This document shows positions 45,429 to 54,493 of a DNA stretch of 64,000 nucleotides, in pieces (within the stretch, counting starts at the first letter, position 1; every line of letters starts with the position of its first letter). Both the position numbers and the translations under genes were made by a program. Origin of the DNA: a candidate division NC10 bacterium CSP1-5 (GTDB lineage: Bacteria > Methylomirabilota > Methylomirabilia > Methylomirabilales > CSP1-5); assembly GCA_001443495.1 (NCBI GenBank), contig LDXR01000003.1:63129-127128 (forward strand), read 5' to 3'. The notes under the pieces were generated by a model. The model did no database searches. It saw nothing but the letters and a program-made list of their open reading frames with translations, and had not been told where the DNA came from.

Positions 45429-48400
45429 CTAAGCCTTGACCAGCTTCACCTGCGTGTCGTAGAAGACGGCGCTCCCACCCGTGAGGTCCGACAGACACGT
45501 GTTCTTGAGTACCGGATCCACCCGCATGGCGGCGTTGGCATGAATCCCCTTGCTCCGGCGGGGATCCCCCTTGATGACCTTTCCGTCCACGACGACGTCA
45601 GAAGCCCCGTACGCCCAGTGGCCGTGGCCGAGGGAGAAGGCCACCACCCCCGGCCGGATCCCCTGGATTACCCGGAGCTTGCCGACCATGGGGCGCTTCC
45701 GGCCATTACCGAGGTCCCAGAGTCCCTCGGGGTTCGTGGCCGAAACAACCTTTACGGCTTCGCCGTCCTTGAGTCCCAGCCGCTTGGCGTCGCTCTCGTT
45801 GATGATCACCGAGTTCTCCGGGAGCAGGTGCAAGAGCCAGTAGTCGGCGACGGTCCGGGACTTGGTGTGGCTGATCTCCCGGAAGGTGATGAGGCGAAGG
45901 TCGTAGCCCGAATCTTCGATCGGCCGCCCCAGGCTGTCGAGCGGCGCCGGGATATACCTGGCGAGGCCCGGAAACGGCTTACCGGTCATCGCGTTCTTGG
46001 TCTTAGCGGTCTTCTCCTGGTAGAGATTGATGAGGGTGCCGTACTTGTTGGCGACTTTCTCGCTGTCGTAGGACTTCTCGTGATCCTGAAAGCGCCCGCC
46101 GCGATTCAGGACATAGATCGCCTTGCGCCACAGGGCGCTGCCGACGGTCCGCTCCCACCGGCCAGCATCGAAGACCGTCTTCGGGAGATGCCGCCGAGAG
46201 TTGAGGAAGAGCTTCACCTCCTCGTCGCTGGCATCCGGGACCTCGTCGCCGGACTTATCACCGAAGGCCACGTTCGCCACCATCCTGAGGTAGAGGTCCT
46301 CGGGACGCGTGAAGGGCTGACCTGGGCCAAAGCCGTCCGGCCCAAAGCCGGGCAGGCCGAGGCGCTCGGCGACGGCCAGCAGCAAGGCCTCGAGGGAGAT
46401 CGGCATCTTCTCGCCGAAGACCGTGACGGTCTCGGGGATGGGCGCGATGACGGGCTGCCGGACCGGCTGGATCTTCGGCGCCACCGAGGGGTGGCTGCCG
46501 TGAAACTCCCAACGCTCGAGGTAGGAAAGGTCCGGGAAGATGTAGTCGGCGTACATGGAGGTCTCGCCGATCAGGATGTCGTTGGCGACGACCAGCGGGA
46601 TCTTTTCGACGTCGGCGAGGATCGGGATATTGGTGTGCCCCGCTGGCAGGGCGTACACCGGCGAGCCCATGTAAAGAAAGAGGGCCTTGACCGGGTACGG
46701 GTAGGCATCGCCGATGGACGGGACGATCTCCTGATAGATGTCCGACGACAGCGGGAACCACGGGCGCTTCGCGGGATAACCGGCGAACAGCGTCGTCTCC
46801 TCATACTTCATGTCGTGACGGATTACGCTGATCCCGAAGGGGGCCATCTTTCCCGGCATCAGCGTGCCGATGGGGAAAGGCTGGCCTTCCCTGGCGCCGG
46901 CTGCGTTGTATGTAGTAGCCTTGATCATCCCCCCCTTCCAGTCATAGTTCCCGATGAGGAGGTTCAGCGAATACCAGGAGACAACATTGTAGTATCCGTT
47001 GGTGTGCTGGGAGACACCGCGGTGGATGTCGGCCGCGGCTTTCTTGCCGTGGCTCGTGAACTCCTGGGCCAGGTCTACCACGTCCCGCGGGCTGACCCCG
47101 GCGATCTCGGCCCATCCCTCGATCGTGTGGGCGTTGGCCGATTCGCGGAGGAGTTGCAGCCCGCTCTTCACCTTGATCCCCGCGAGCTCGGTGGTGACGA
47201 ACAGGTCCCCCTCGACGGCGCTCGCCTCGTCGTACGGATCCACGGCGAGCGGCTTCCCGTCTTTCAGGACGACGAAGAGGTCTTTTTCGGAGAGCCCGAG
47301 GTCTTTGGCGCGCAGAAAGGCCCCCGGTGTACCATCCTTCTCCAGCTTGACGAGCCAGGTGGCGTTGGTCCAGGTCGGTTCCCCGTCCGCCTTGGCGGCC
47401 GCCTTGTTGGCATTGGCAAGGAACCTGGCGTCATAGCGCTGCTGGTCGAGCACCCAGCGGATCAGGCCGAGGGCCAGGGCGCCCTCGGTGCCAGGCTTAT
47501 TGGGCAGCCAGCGCCAGGCTTTAGAGGCCGTCTTGGAAAAGCGGGGATCCACCACCGCAATCCGGAGGCGCCCGGAGGTCAGACCTTCCGTGATCTTCGG
47601 GATCCTGAGCGGCGGGCCGTAGTTGCCCTCGAGGGGCGAGGCCCCCACGAAGATGATGAACTCGGAATTGCCGGTGTCGGCCTGCCAGTAGAACTTGGCC
47701 CCGCCCGTCCACTTCCCCTCCTTGTACTGCTCGCTCATGGCCTTGCCGGAGAAGTAGAGGGAGCCCTGACAAACGGTAGTATGGCCATGGGCATTCACCG
47801 AGCCGAAGGCCTCCCGGGTGAAGCGGCTGATGAGGTCTCCGCGCCCCGCCTTGAGCCGCCCCCAGGCAAAGACGAACTGGTTGTTCCTCGGTCCCAGGTC
47901 GGGGTGCTCGGGATCGATAAGGAGGCCGAGGTGCTCGGCGTGCTTGGCCTTGAACTCGGCCACGGTCACCTTCTTCGACTGGACCGCCTTGGCATCCTCG
48001 GCGAGCGCCTTGGCGAGCTTGGGGTCGCGGAGGGCCCAGAGGTCCTTCAGGCCCTCGACCTTGCGCGTTTCCTCTCCAGGGACGTTCTTGAAGAGAACTC
48101 CGCCCTCCACGATCTCCTTGACTGCCTGGTCGAACGGGATCGACACCCACTTGTTCTCGCCCCGCTTGCCGGCCCGCTTCAGCACCTTGACGATTCGGTA
48201 GGGGTCATACGCGGTCTGGAGGCCCGCCTGGCCCTTCGGGCAGAGGATAGCATCGTAGGTGGCGGTGTCGAAGGGCGAGGTCTTGTACGGAAGATGCGGG
48301 GTCAGGTTCATCGGGTCGAAGGGATTGCCGTCGATCTTGACGACCACCCCGTCAACGATCTTGGCCTTGATGCCACATCCCGTGTTGCACTGGAGGCAGA

Positions 48401-48611
48401 CGGAGTACAGGATGTTTTCCGGCCTGGCCAGGGGGTAGGCAAAGTCGGCGGCGAGGGCCTGGCTCTCGGCCGTACCCATCATTTCCATCACCCGCTGGAG
48501 CTGACCGGCGAAGAGGGCTGATCCTCCCAGGAACGCCCCGGTCTTCAGAAAGCTCCGGCGGTCCAGCCACCAGGCCTGGCCGCCGTTTGAGGTCTCGCGC
48601 TCGCTCTTCAT
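45429..48611 (-). CDS. tetrathionate-reductase-type molybdoenzyme (TtrA-like), Tat-exported
   Basis: A 1,060-residue Mo-bisPGD enzyme with twin-arginine signal [20 protein letters not shown]. FeS ligands are Cys72, 75, 79 in [14 protein letters not shown] and Cys124 in [20 protein letters not shown]. The molybdenum ligand is probably Cys281 in [37 protein letters not shown], the size and the gene pairing fit the TtrA/ArrA/SrdA branch of the DMSO reductase family. Tetrathionate, arsenate/arsenite or selenate are possible substrates; I cannot choose. It is followed by the four-helix membrane protein rather than an NrfD anchor. Confidence 0.85.
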   Translation of the reverse strand: MKSERETSNGGQAWWLDRRSFLKTGAFLGGSALFAGQLQRVMEMMGTAESQALAADFAYPLARPENILYSVCLQCNTGCGIKAKIVDGVVVKIDGNPFDPMNLTPHLPYKTSPFDTATYDAILCPKGQAGLQTAYDPYRIVKVLKRAGKRGENKWVSIPFDQAVKEIVEGGVLFKNVPGEETRKVEGLKDLWALRDPKLAKALAEDAKAVQSKKVTVAEFKAKHAEHLGLLIDPEHPDLGPRNNQFVFAWGRLKAGRGDLISRFTREAFGSVNAHGHTTVCQGSLYFSGKAMSEQYKEGKWTGGAKFYWQADTGNSEFIIFVGASPLEGNYGPPLRIPKITEGLTSGRLRIAVVDPRFSKTASKAWRWLPNKPGTEGALALGLIRWVLDQQRYDARFLANANKAAAKADGEPTWTNATWLVKLEKDGTPGAFLRAKDLGLSEKDLFVVLKDGKPLAVDPYDEASAVEGDLFVTTELAGIKVKSGLQLLRESANAHTIEGWAEIAGVSPRDVVDLAQEFTSHGKKAAADIHRGVSQHTNGYYNVVSWYSLNLLIGNYDWKGGMIKATTYNAAGAREGQPFPIGTLMPGKMAPFGISVIRHDMKYEETTLFAGYPAKRPWFPLSSDIYQEIVPSIGDAYPYPVKALFLYMGSPVYALPAGHTNIPILADVEKIPLVVANDILIGETSMYADYIFPDLSYLERWEFHGSHPSVAPKIQPVRQPVIAPIPETVTVFGEKMPISLEALLLAVAERLGLPGFGPDGFGPGQPFTRPEDLYLRMVANVAFGDKSGDEVPDASDEEVKLFLNSRRHLPKTVFDAGRWERTVGSALWRKAIYVLNRGGRFQDHEKSYDSEKVANKYGTLINLYQEKTAKTKNAMTGKPFPGLARYIPAPLDSLGRPIEDSGYDLRLITFREISHTKSRTVADYWLLHLLPENSVIINESDAKRLGLKDGEAVKVVSATNPEGLWDLGNGRKRPMVGKLRVIQGIRPGVVAFSLGHGHWAYGASDVVVDGKVIKGDPRRSKGIHANAAMRVDPVLKNTCLSDLTGGSAVFYDTQVKLVKA

Positions 48612-48626
48612 TGCTGCATCCTCCCC

Positions 48627-49415
48627 TTATCGGTGGCAGGCCAGACAGGCCTTGAGACTGTCCGCCGCCTGGGTGTCGTCCACGAGATAGTAGACGCGCG
48701 GGCCGGTCTTGAGCGCGGCCTGCATCGTTATGCTCTGGTGCGTGCGCAGCAGCTTCGAGACCAGGCTCTCGGGATCGTTGAGGTCGCCGAAGAACATGAC
48801 GCCCCCGTCGCACGTCGTGACGCAGGCCGGGAGCATTCCCGCGTTGAGGCGGTGCAGGCAGAAGTGACACTTGCGTGCTGTTCCGATGGGCAGAGCGCCC
48901 GTTGTCCTTACCCAGGCCTTCTCGTACTCGAACGTCGGCGCCTTTTCGTAGAGCTGGGGCGCCGGCGTCCCCTGGCTGTAGAAGCGGCCGTCGTCGAAGG
49001 AAAAGGCGTTGTACGGACACGCCTTCGAGACCCGTTCGAAGATCTCCTTTCCCTTGAGCTTGCCGTAATGCAGGGCCACGATGCCGTCGGGGCGCCTCGT
49101 GATGGCCCCCAACGGCGCAGCCTTCATGCACGGGGGGTTCTCACAGTGCATGCAGTTGGTCGGCATAAAGGTACGCGCCACCTGGGGGTATTCCCCCGAT
49201 TCCACCTCGCCCACCCGCCGGTAGGCGACGCCAGGCGGCGAGCCGTTCTCGGCCATACAGGCCACGACGCAGGCATAACAGCCTGTGCACCGCTTGGTGT
49301 TGATGACCATGACCCAGCGGCGTTGCTCCACCGGTTTCTTAAGCGCCCGGCGGAGATCCTCGCGCATGCGGGTCAGCTCCTCTCCTCGCGTGGACATCGG
49401 GGTCGGCACAATCAT
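48627..49415 (-). CDS. TtrB-like FeS subunit with degenerate cluster motifs and C-terminal CXXCH
   Basis: Starts MIVPTPMSTRGEELTRMRED at 49415 behind GGAGGGAGGACG. Of the usual four cysteine motifs, I (CTGCYACVVAC) and IV (CHFCLHRLNAGMLPACVTTC) are complete. Motif II is CMHCENPPCMKAA with the fourth Cys replaced by Ala. Motif III keeps only the last Cys (ERVSKACPYNAF). One or two clusters are therefore lost or altered. The protein ends LKACLACHR, a CXXCH-type haem motif three residues from the end. It precedes TtrA by 15 bases. Whether haem is attached is unknown. Confidence 0.85.
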   Translation of the reverse strand: MIVPTPMSTRGEELTRMREDLRRALKKPVEQRRWVMVINTKRCTGCYACVVACMAENGSPPGVAYRRVGEVESGEYPQVARTFMPTNCMHCENPPCMKAAPLGAITRRPDGIVALHYGKLKGKEIFERVSKACPYNAFSFDDGRFYSQGTPAPQLYEKAPTFEYEKAWVRTTGALPIGTARKCHFCLHRLNAGMLPACVTTCDGGVMFFGDLNDPESLVSKLLRTHQSITMQAALKTGPRVYYLVDDTQAADSLKACLACHR

Positions 49416-49682
49416 CGTCCTCCCTCCACTCGGCTGGGCGTTTCCTGCTCCCACCACACGGCATTCCCGAACATGGAGCTGGCCCGGTTCCCTGGGGCGC
49501 CCGAGCCATCGGGCTGGCTAGAGGATCACTCCCCTAACCGTCGCGTCCATCCCGCCCACAGGGGATCGGGATGGCTCGGAGATTTCCCTTTGCTGTCAAC
49601 CCCAGTGCTGCTCTTCCCGCGCGAGTCCTCACCCCAGAGATCAGAGCCTATCTCGATCCCGATCCCTTACCACGAGCGAAGC

Positions 49683-49702
49683 AATATGATCCCTGTCATA
49701 TT
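49683..49702. promoter_or_regulatory. CRP/FNR-family-like palindrome
   Basis: AATATGA-N6-TCATATT is a perfect 7-bp inverted repeat with six central bases, and its TGA-N6-TCA core resembles the CRP-type TGTGA-N6-TCACA. It lies about 270 bases before the ttrB start. The regulator is not identified. Confidence 0.5.
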
Positions 49703-49749
49703 TCTTCCTGTTGTGGTCCTGATTTTCATCACAACCTGCTGGATTTCGA

Positions 49750-49765
49750 AGCAAGGCAAATACCA
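49750..49765 (-). promoter_or_regulatory. possible sigma-54 promoter
   Basis: On minus, TGGTATTTGCCTTGCT has GG-N10-GC spacing and a perfect TTGCT -12 box but only a partial -24 box. It would give a leader of about 320 bases to ttrB, so support is moderate. Confidence 0.35.
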
Positions 49766-49935
49766 CACGGAGGCCACCGGACTCTTGATCCGCTAATTGA
49801 CCAATTCTTCAGACAAATCGGACCATGGGGGTACAGGATCCGGGAAAGGCTCGTGAGACAGCGATGCCTCACCGGGGTCGGGAACGCCTACGTCGCAAGG
49901 TGAAGAAAGCCGCACTAGAAGAGCACACGAGCGGG

Positions 49936-49955
49936 ATGGGGCAACTCTGCCCCAT
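49936..49955 (-). terminator. hairpin after mtrB (possible terminator)
   Basis: A perfect 8-bp stem ATGGGGCA/TGCCCCAT with a 4-nt loop lies about 135 bases past the mtrB stop. There is no T run after it, so it may act as an mRNA-stabilising or factor-dependent end. Confidence 0.45.
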
Positions 49956-50088
49956 ATGGCGAGGATGTCTCAAGCGTGGGGAAGAGTGTTGGGCAGAAGC
50001 TCGGGGGAGTGATCAGCCTAGAGCGAAAATCATCCCGCCGGCGAGAGGCAAGCGTCAACCAAGCCAGGGGACGCGGAGGATCCCGGGA

Positions 50089-52362
50089 CTAGAACCGGTA
50101 AATGAGGCTCAGGGCAAAGATGTGCGCATGAAAATCCTGCTGCCGATCTCCCAGGAAAACGTCGTTGGATGGAGAAATCACCCCAGAGCCGTTGATGTTC
50201 GAGAAGGGCATGAAGGGGTCCAGCCCGTCCGTCTTGAAATTGTCCTGCAGGAAGACCTCGAACCGATACTCGAACTTGGCGGTAAGGTTTTTCAGGACGT
50301 GGTATCGGAGGGCCGCGGCGACGGTATGCAGGGTGTCTTTGATGTCCGGGTAGTCCACCGCGTTGCCGCCGTCACTGGCTGGGCTCGTCGCCCCGGGGCT
50401 GCCGCTCGCACTGGTCTGCCCCCTGGCCGCCTGCACGACGTAGGAGAGGCTCAGGTCCAAGAGATTCTTGATGAGGGCGATGTCCGCCCCGGCCCCCGCA
50501 GTATGGATCAAATCCTGGGAGGTGCTCACCCAGTCGTTCACCGGATCGTCCACGGCGACGCCACCGACCACGGACCGAAAGCGCTGGCTCTGGTTGAACT
50601 CGATCAACTCGAAGGTGTACCAGGTCGAGAGGGTGAGCCATTCCAGAGGAGTGTAGCTCACATCGAAGCCCGCACTCCACCGCTCGTCGTCGGTCAGTCC
50701 CAGGGTGGTATCGTGGTAATCACTCCGACCGTAGCCAGCGTTAAACGCCAGCGTAAGATCCTCGCGGGGGGTGAGCTGGGCAAGGAGGCTCACCTGGTGG
50801 CGGATGCGGTTCGCCTGATCGTACTTCCGGAGGAGGATGGATTGGGACGTCAACTCCGCAGCCGCGAGTTCCTCCTCTAGGACGGCGTGCGCCAGATGGG
50901 CAAAGGTGTTGTAGGAGCTGCCCTGCTTGAAGCCAACATTATAGCCCGCCCGCAACAGCGCCCAGTTGGCCGGACGATAATCCACCCCGAATTTTGCGAT
51001 GTGCTCATTCGTGTGCTCCACCTCACGGTGGCTGCTCCGGTCCCAGCGCTCAAATTCGTAGCCGGCTTTCACCGTGGTCGGTCGAGCCACCCGGTACGAG
51101 ACGTCCACTCCCGCGTTGTGAACTGTGTGATCGCTCGGGGTCGTAAAGCGCGTATCCACGACGAGCGACTGGTCGTTGAGGACGTGGGCCGGGAAGGCGA
51201 CGATACCAGTCTTGTCGGTATAGTCGTACATCCGGTAGCGGGTCGTCACGTTCCAGTCGGGGTGCGGCCGACCCGTAAGGAGCAGATTCGCCAAGATGGT
51301 ATGCACCTCGCCGTCGAGGTCGTTCTGGGGAAGAGCCAAAAGGGGGCTGACGATGGCCGAATTGATGGTATGAGGCAGGAACCCGTCGTCCTGGAACCGC
51401 AAGCCGTACGAGAACGTCCCCGCGAAGCGGGCCGGGAAACCAACCGGAAGCGTCGTCGCGCCGGAGAGCCGGAAGGTGTGGGCCGAGCTATCCGGGGCCG
51501 TGGATGTCCGACCGCGACTCGTAGCGGTGGCAATATCCGTCGCCCGCAAGGGGTTGTCGACCGTGATTGACTCGAGCTCATCGTTATAGAAAGACCCGAT
51601 GTAGTCCAGTCGGATATTCCAGGTGTCTCGGGCCAGCTCGACCCCCGCCGTGACCTCGTGCGTCTGGTCATCAATCGGCGCAGCTACGTTGACGAACGTG
51701 CCTCCGGGACTGCCAAAAACCATGCCGAACGGTCGCGTCCCGTCCTTGTCCTGGATCCGGTAGCCGGCGTTCAACTCGACGTCGGCGAGCGGCCGGTAAA
51801 AGAATTCCGCCCGGCCCGACTTCTGCTCGAACTCAAGGGGGACCGTCTGCGCCCCGGAGAGCGCCCCCCCGAGGATAGCAGCTCGGGCCGCCGCAGTCGC
51901 GGCCCCTTGAAGCGCCGCCTGTGTGGCGTCGGGGAAATCCAGGACGCTTCCTGTCCGCGTGTAGAGCGACCTCGCCGTGTTGCTGAACTGGTGAGGCATT
52001 TCGTCGTACTCCAGCTCCAGACGATACCGGCCGTAGCGACCGATCCGAGCCTCGTAGTGCTGGTCTCCCTCGGCGATGTCGGTCGCCGAACCCGAGAAGA
52101 AGTACTTCCCCTCCTTCCCCTCGATGAGGAAGTTGACGCTTCCGAAGAACCCCGTGTCGAGGTCCCGGTACGTTTCGAATTTTGAGGAACTGGTGTCCCC
52201 GGTGACCAGCCGCCCCCCGAATTCAGCCTCCCCGCTCAGCGTCGCAGTGCCCAGGTCCATCTCTGCCTGCGCCACGAGGGGGCCTGCGAGCAGCAGGCCC
52301 GAAACCGCAGCCAAGTGAAGGCCCGCAAGAAATCCTCTCAGCACCCTCTGAGATGCTTTCAT
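50089..52362 (-). CDS. mtrB: MtrB/PioB-family outer-membrane beta-barrel
   Basis: Starts MKASQRVLRGFLAGLHLAAV at 52362 with a signal peptide ending AQAEMDLG. The 757-residue protein consists of alternating amphipathic beta strands with many aromatic girdle residues and ends in ALSLIYRF, a typical barrel-closing Phe. Large periplasmic-turn and extracellular-loop segments fit a 26-28-strand barrel like MtrB/PioB. It sheathes the decahaem MtrA, whose gene is ten bases upstream. No CxxC near the N-terminus, seen in some Shewanella MtrB proteins, is present here. Confidence 0.88.
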   Translation of the reverse strand: MKASQRVLRGFLAGLHLAAVSGLLLAGPLVAQAEMDLGTATLSGEAEFGGRLVTGDTSSSKFETYRDLDTGFFGSVNFLIEGKEGKYFFSGSATDIAEGDQHYEARIGRYGRYRLELEYDEMPHQFSNTARSLYTRTGSVLDFPDATQAALQGAATAAARAAILGGALSGAQTVPLEFEQKSGRAEFFYRPLADVELNAGYRIQDKDGTRPFGMVFGSPGGTFVNVAAPIDDQTHEVTAGVELARDTWNIRLDYIGSFYNDELESITVDNPLRATDIATATSRGRTSTAPDSSAHTFRLSGATTLPVGFPARFAGTFSYGLRFQDDGFLPHTINSAIVSPLLALPQNDLDGEVHTILANLLLTGRPHPDWNVTTRYRMYDYTDKTGIVAFPAHVLNDQSLVVDTRFTTPSDHTVHNAGVDVSYRVARPTTVKAGYEFERWDRSSHREVEHTNEHIAKFGVDYRPANWALLRAGYNVGFKQGSSYNTFAHLAHAVLEEELAAAELTSQSILLRKYDQANRIRHQVSLLAQLTPREDLTLAFNAGYGRSDYHDTTLGLTDDERWSAGFDVSYTPLEWLTLSTWYTFELIEFNQSQRFRSVVGGVAVDDPVNDWVSTSQDLIHTAGAGADIALIKNLLDLSLSYVVQAARGQTSASGSPGATSPASDGGNAVDYPDIKDTLHTVAAALRYHVLKNLTAKFEYRFEVFLQDNFKTDGLDPFMPFSNINGSGVISPSNDVFLGDRQQDFHAHIFALSLIYRF

Positions 52363-52372
52363 GGCAGCCTCC

Positions 52373-53332
52373 TTACCGGGTGAAGGCGAATCCGGACGGG
52401 TGGTTGGAGCCGTGGATGTTCGCGTGACACTGGACACAGGCCCGGCCGATGACAAGCTTGTTGGTCGGCAGCCGGGCCTCGGTCGGGTGGCGACTTTCGA
52501 TGTGGCACTGCTGGCAGAGGCGCGGCAGCGAGAGCTTCAGCATCTTTTCCCGGACTCCGCCGTGCGGGTCATGGCAGTTCGCGCAGCTCTCGAGGACCGG
52601 CGGGTGCTCCCACAAGAATGGGCCCCGCTTGTCGGCGTGGCACTTATAACAGTTGTCGTTGATGGAATTCTCCGGCAGGAGCGATTTCGTGATAGTCCCG
52701 TGTGGGTTGTGGCACGAGGTGCAGGTCATCTTCCCCTCGCGCAGAGGCATATGGGCGTTACGGTAGATCTGCGAGCGCCGGACCAAGTGACACTGGGCAC
52801 ACACCTCTACCACTTCGGCCTTGGCCAGCTGGAAGCGGTCCGAGACCTTTTCCATCACCTTGTGGCAGTTCGTGCAGGCCACGTCCCGGCCTTCGTGGGG
52901 ACTGCCCTGCCAGTAGGTACGCTTGCCCTTCTCATGACAGGTGAGGCAGACGGCGTTCTCCCTTTCAATGGCCTCGGGGGTCTCCCGCCGGAAGGCGACC
53001 AGATCGCCGACCCCCTTCCCCCCGCCGGCATCGGCGTGGACCTTGCCCGGACCATGGCAGGCCTCGCAGCCACGTAACATCAGGGGGGTCCGGGCGTTCG
53101 CCTCGGTGAAGACTTTCGCGTGAATGGTCTTATTGAATTTGTCCTTGACGTCGTGGCACTGCAGGCAGGTCTCGGAGCCGACGTAGGCGTTGCCGGTCTC
53201 GGGCGGCGACGCCTTGGCGGGGGGTTCGGCGGCGATGGAAACGGAAGGAGGGAGAGCAAGAGACGAAGGCCAGACTAAGAGAGCCAACGCAATCAGGGGA
53301 CCTGCGGCGATCACCACGCGCGTCACTCTCAC
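52373..53332 (-). CDS. mtrA: decahaem cytochrome c, MtrA/PioA/DmsE family
   Basis: A 319-residue periplasmic protein with a signal peptide and ten CXXCH motifs (CLQCH, CEACH, CLTCH, CTNCH, CAQCH, CTSCH, CYKCH, CANCH, CQQCH, CVQCH). It has the family segments SCHNPHGTITKSLL and the C-terminal CHANIHGSNHPSGFAF. MtrA-type proteins form a haem wire inside the MtrB barrel and carry electrons across the outer membrane. A GTG start at 53332 is used. No outer-surface MtrC-like cytochrome is in the window. The pair sits next to a quinol-oxidising cytochrome cluster. Confidence 0.94.
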   Translation of the reverse strand: MRVTRVVIAAGPLIALALLVWPSSLALPPSVSIAAEPPAKASPPETGNAYVGSETCLQCHDVKDKFNKTIHAKVFTEANARTPLMLRGCEACHGPGKVHADAGGGKGVGDLVAFRRETPEAIERENAVCLTCHEKGKRTYWQGSPHEGRDVACTNCHKVMEKVSDRFQLAKAEVVEVCAQCHLVRRSQIYRNAHMPLREGKMTCTSCHNPHGTITKSLLPENSINDNCYKCHADKRGPFLWEHPPVLESCANCHDPHGGVREKMLKLSLPRLCQQCHIESRHPTEARLPTNKLVIGRACVQCHANIHGSNHPSGFAFTR

Positions 53333-53638
53333 GGCGCCCCCGTTCGACGATGGGAGGTCATTTTAGTCTGGGCGACAATCCCCCCAGATGGGAGCGAACA
53401 CAGCTCTGGCCTGATCTTGCACAGCAACCTATTCACGGATCGATGCGCGGTCAATGACGGCGATCATAGTAATTGCATGATCTTCGTCGCCTTCCTAGGC
53501 CGGTTGTCGGAAATAAGCCGTAAAATCAATAGATAACATGGGGTTCATGATGACTAACACAGTTCTATTTTTCGTGTCAAGCAATAGTATTCCGGCTACC
53601 CCGGCGGTTTTCCCATTAATTGCTATCGGAAGCTACGC
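53333..53638. other. intergenic region before mtrA
   Basis: About 300 bases, more AT-rich than the surroundings. It contains a TTGACA box and an inverted repeat CTGGG/CCCAG at 53368-53387, near the mtrA start. No gene is visible; it is the likely promoter of mtrAB. Confidence 0.5.
53552..53580 (-). promoter_or_regulatory. candidate sigma-70-type promoter
   Basis: On minus, a perfect TTGACA (53575-53580) is followed after 17 bases by TTAGTC, a poor -10 match. It points toward mtrA about 220 bases away. The -35 box is convincing, the whole site less so. Confidence 0.35.
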
Positions 53639-54475
53639 TTAGAAGTCTTGCGGAAACTCCGACAGTTCGCCAATCCGCTTCAAGGAAAGGACCCCTTCGT
53701 AGCGCGCCCCTTTGATGAACCAGGTGGGGTAGACCTTGATGGCGAGTTGTTGGCAGCGGGCGGGGTCCGCACCCGGGATCTTGGGATCGCACTCGACATA
53801 GGGGATGAGATCCGCCGCGGGCCCGAACCGGGCCTTCTGTTCGCCGCAGGCGGGTCACCAATAGGCGCCGTACATGACGGCACCGCTTTTGGCCAGATGG
53901 CGAGCCAGCGCTTCCTGATACGCGGCGCTCCCCCCCGGGCCAGCGGCATAGTACCCGGCCCCCACGAGGACGGTGGCCACGGCCGCCACGGTCCCGAGCG
54001 TGGCGACCCGGGACGGACGGACGGCGGACCTCCGCCCCGGCACCGACCGTCGCCGGGAGAGGAGGACCGCGAGGAGGACCAAGATGATCAGCGCGGACAT
54101 GACGCAGTACCCGCAGATGGCGCGGATCTCGAACAGCTCGAGATACGTGAGATAGGCGGAGAAGGACACCCCCACGACCGACAGGAGGAAGGCGGCCAGC
54201 CATCGCCCCGTATCAAGTCCCAAGAGGGCCAGCGCGCCGATGCCTGCATACACGAGGGCGCCCCAGAGAGCTGTCGGCACCCCGAAGAAGACGCCATACC
54301 GGCTGGCCTGGACGATGTCGCAGCCGCTTCCGGCCTCACAGAAGAGGGGACTCTCGGCGCCGAGCTTTGTCACCGTGAGATAGCCGGCGAGGAGGAATCC
54401 GAGAGCGGCCAGCCCCGCGACCACCCAGTCGCGCTGCACCGCCTCGGATGTCTTTTGTCGTTGAGACCGCGCCAC
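53639..54475 (-). CDS. VKOR-thioredoxin fusion with in-frame UGA (candidate selenocysteine)
   Basis: Reading through one UGA gives a 278-residue protein. Residues 1-150 are a VKOR domain: helices, FCEAGSGCDIVQASRY (paired Cys) and the active-site ICGYCVMSA. After a helix and linker, a thioredoxin-like domain reads GAVMYGAYW-UGA-PACGEQKARFG, then LIPYVECDPKIPGADPARCQ and LAIKVYPTWFIKGARYEGVL, ending at TAA 53639. Known VKOR-Trx proteins have YWCPHC at this place, so codon 207 (53857-53855) replaces the first Cys and the second Cys remains (UPAC). A SECIS-like hairpin follows. VKOR oxidises periplasmic dithiols using quinone; the gene sits among c-type cytochromes that need disulfide management. 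UGA is the normal stop elsewhere here, so no code change. A nonsense mutation cannot be excluded. Confidence 0.75.
53820..53834 (-). promoter_or_regulatory. candidate bacterial SECIS hairpin
   Basis: On minus, GGCCCG-GTT-CGGGCC forms a perfect 6-bp stem with a 3-nt loop beginning with G. The loop begins 26 bases after the UGA. Bacterial SECIS rules (stem within the reading frame, G among the first loop bases, loop about 16-37 bases from UGA) are met. The stem also encodes the conserved ARFGP, so function is not certain. Confidence 0.6.
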
Positions 54476-54493
54476 GTCCTCCGCTCCTTTCCT

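Larger units (their letters stand above)
49416..50088. other. intergenic region between mtrB and ttr operon with regulatory-like repeats
   Basis: About 670 bases. It holds the CRP/FNR-like palindrome at 49683-49702, a GTTGTG/CACAAC inverted repeat at 49710-49735, a sigma-54-like site at 49750-49765, a hairpin at 49936-49955 and a weaker hairpin (CCATCCCG/CGGGATGG) at 49547-49574. No gene is convincing. Confidence 0.55.

Noticed and set aside
45540-48521. Open frame of 993 codons on the plus strand
   Set aside because: It lies wholly antisense to the TtrA-like gene, has no recognisable domain and arises from the high GC third-position bias of the true gene.
53855-53857. Genetic code reassignment of UGA
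   Set aside because: Many genes in the window end at UGA with overlapping starts downstream, so UGA works as a stop in general.
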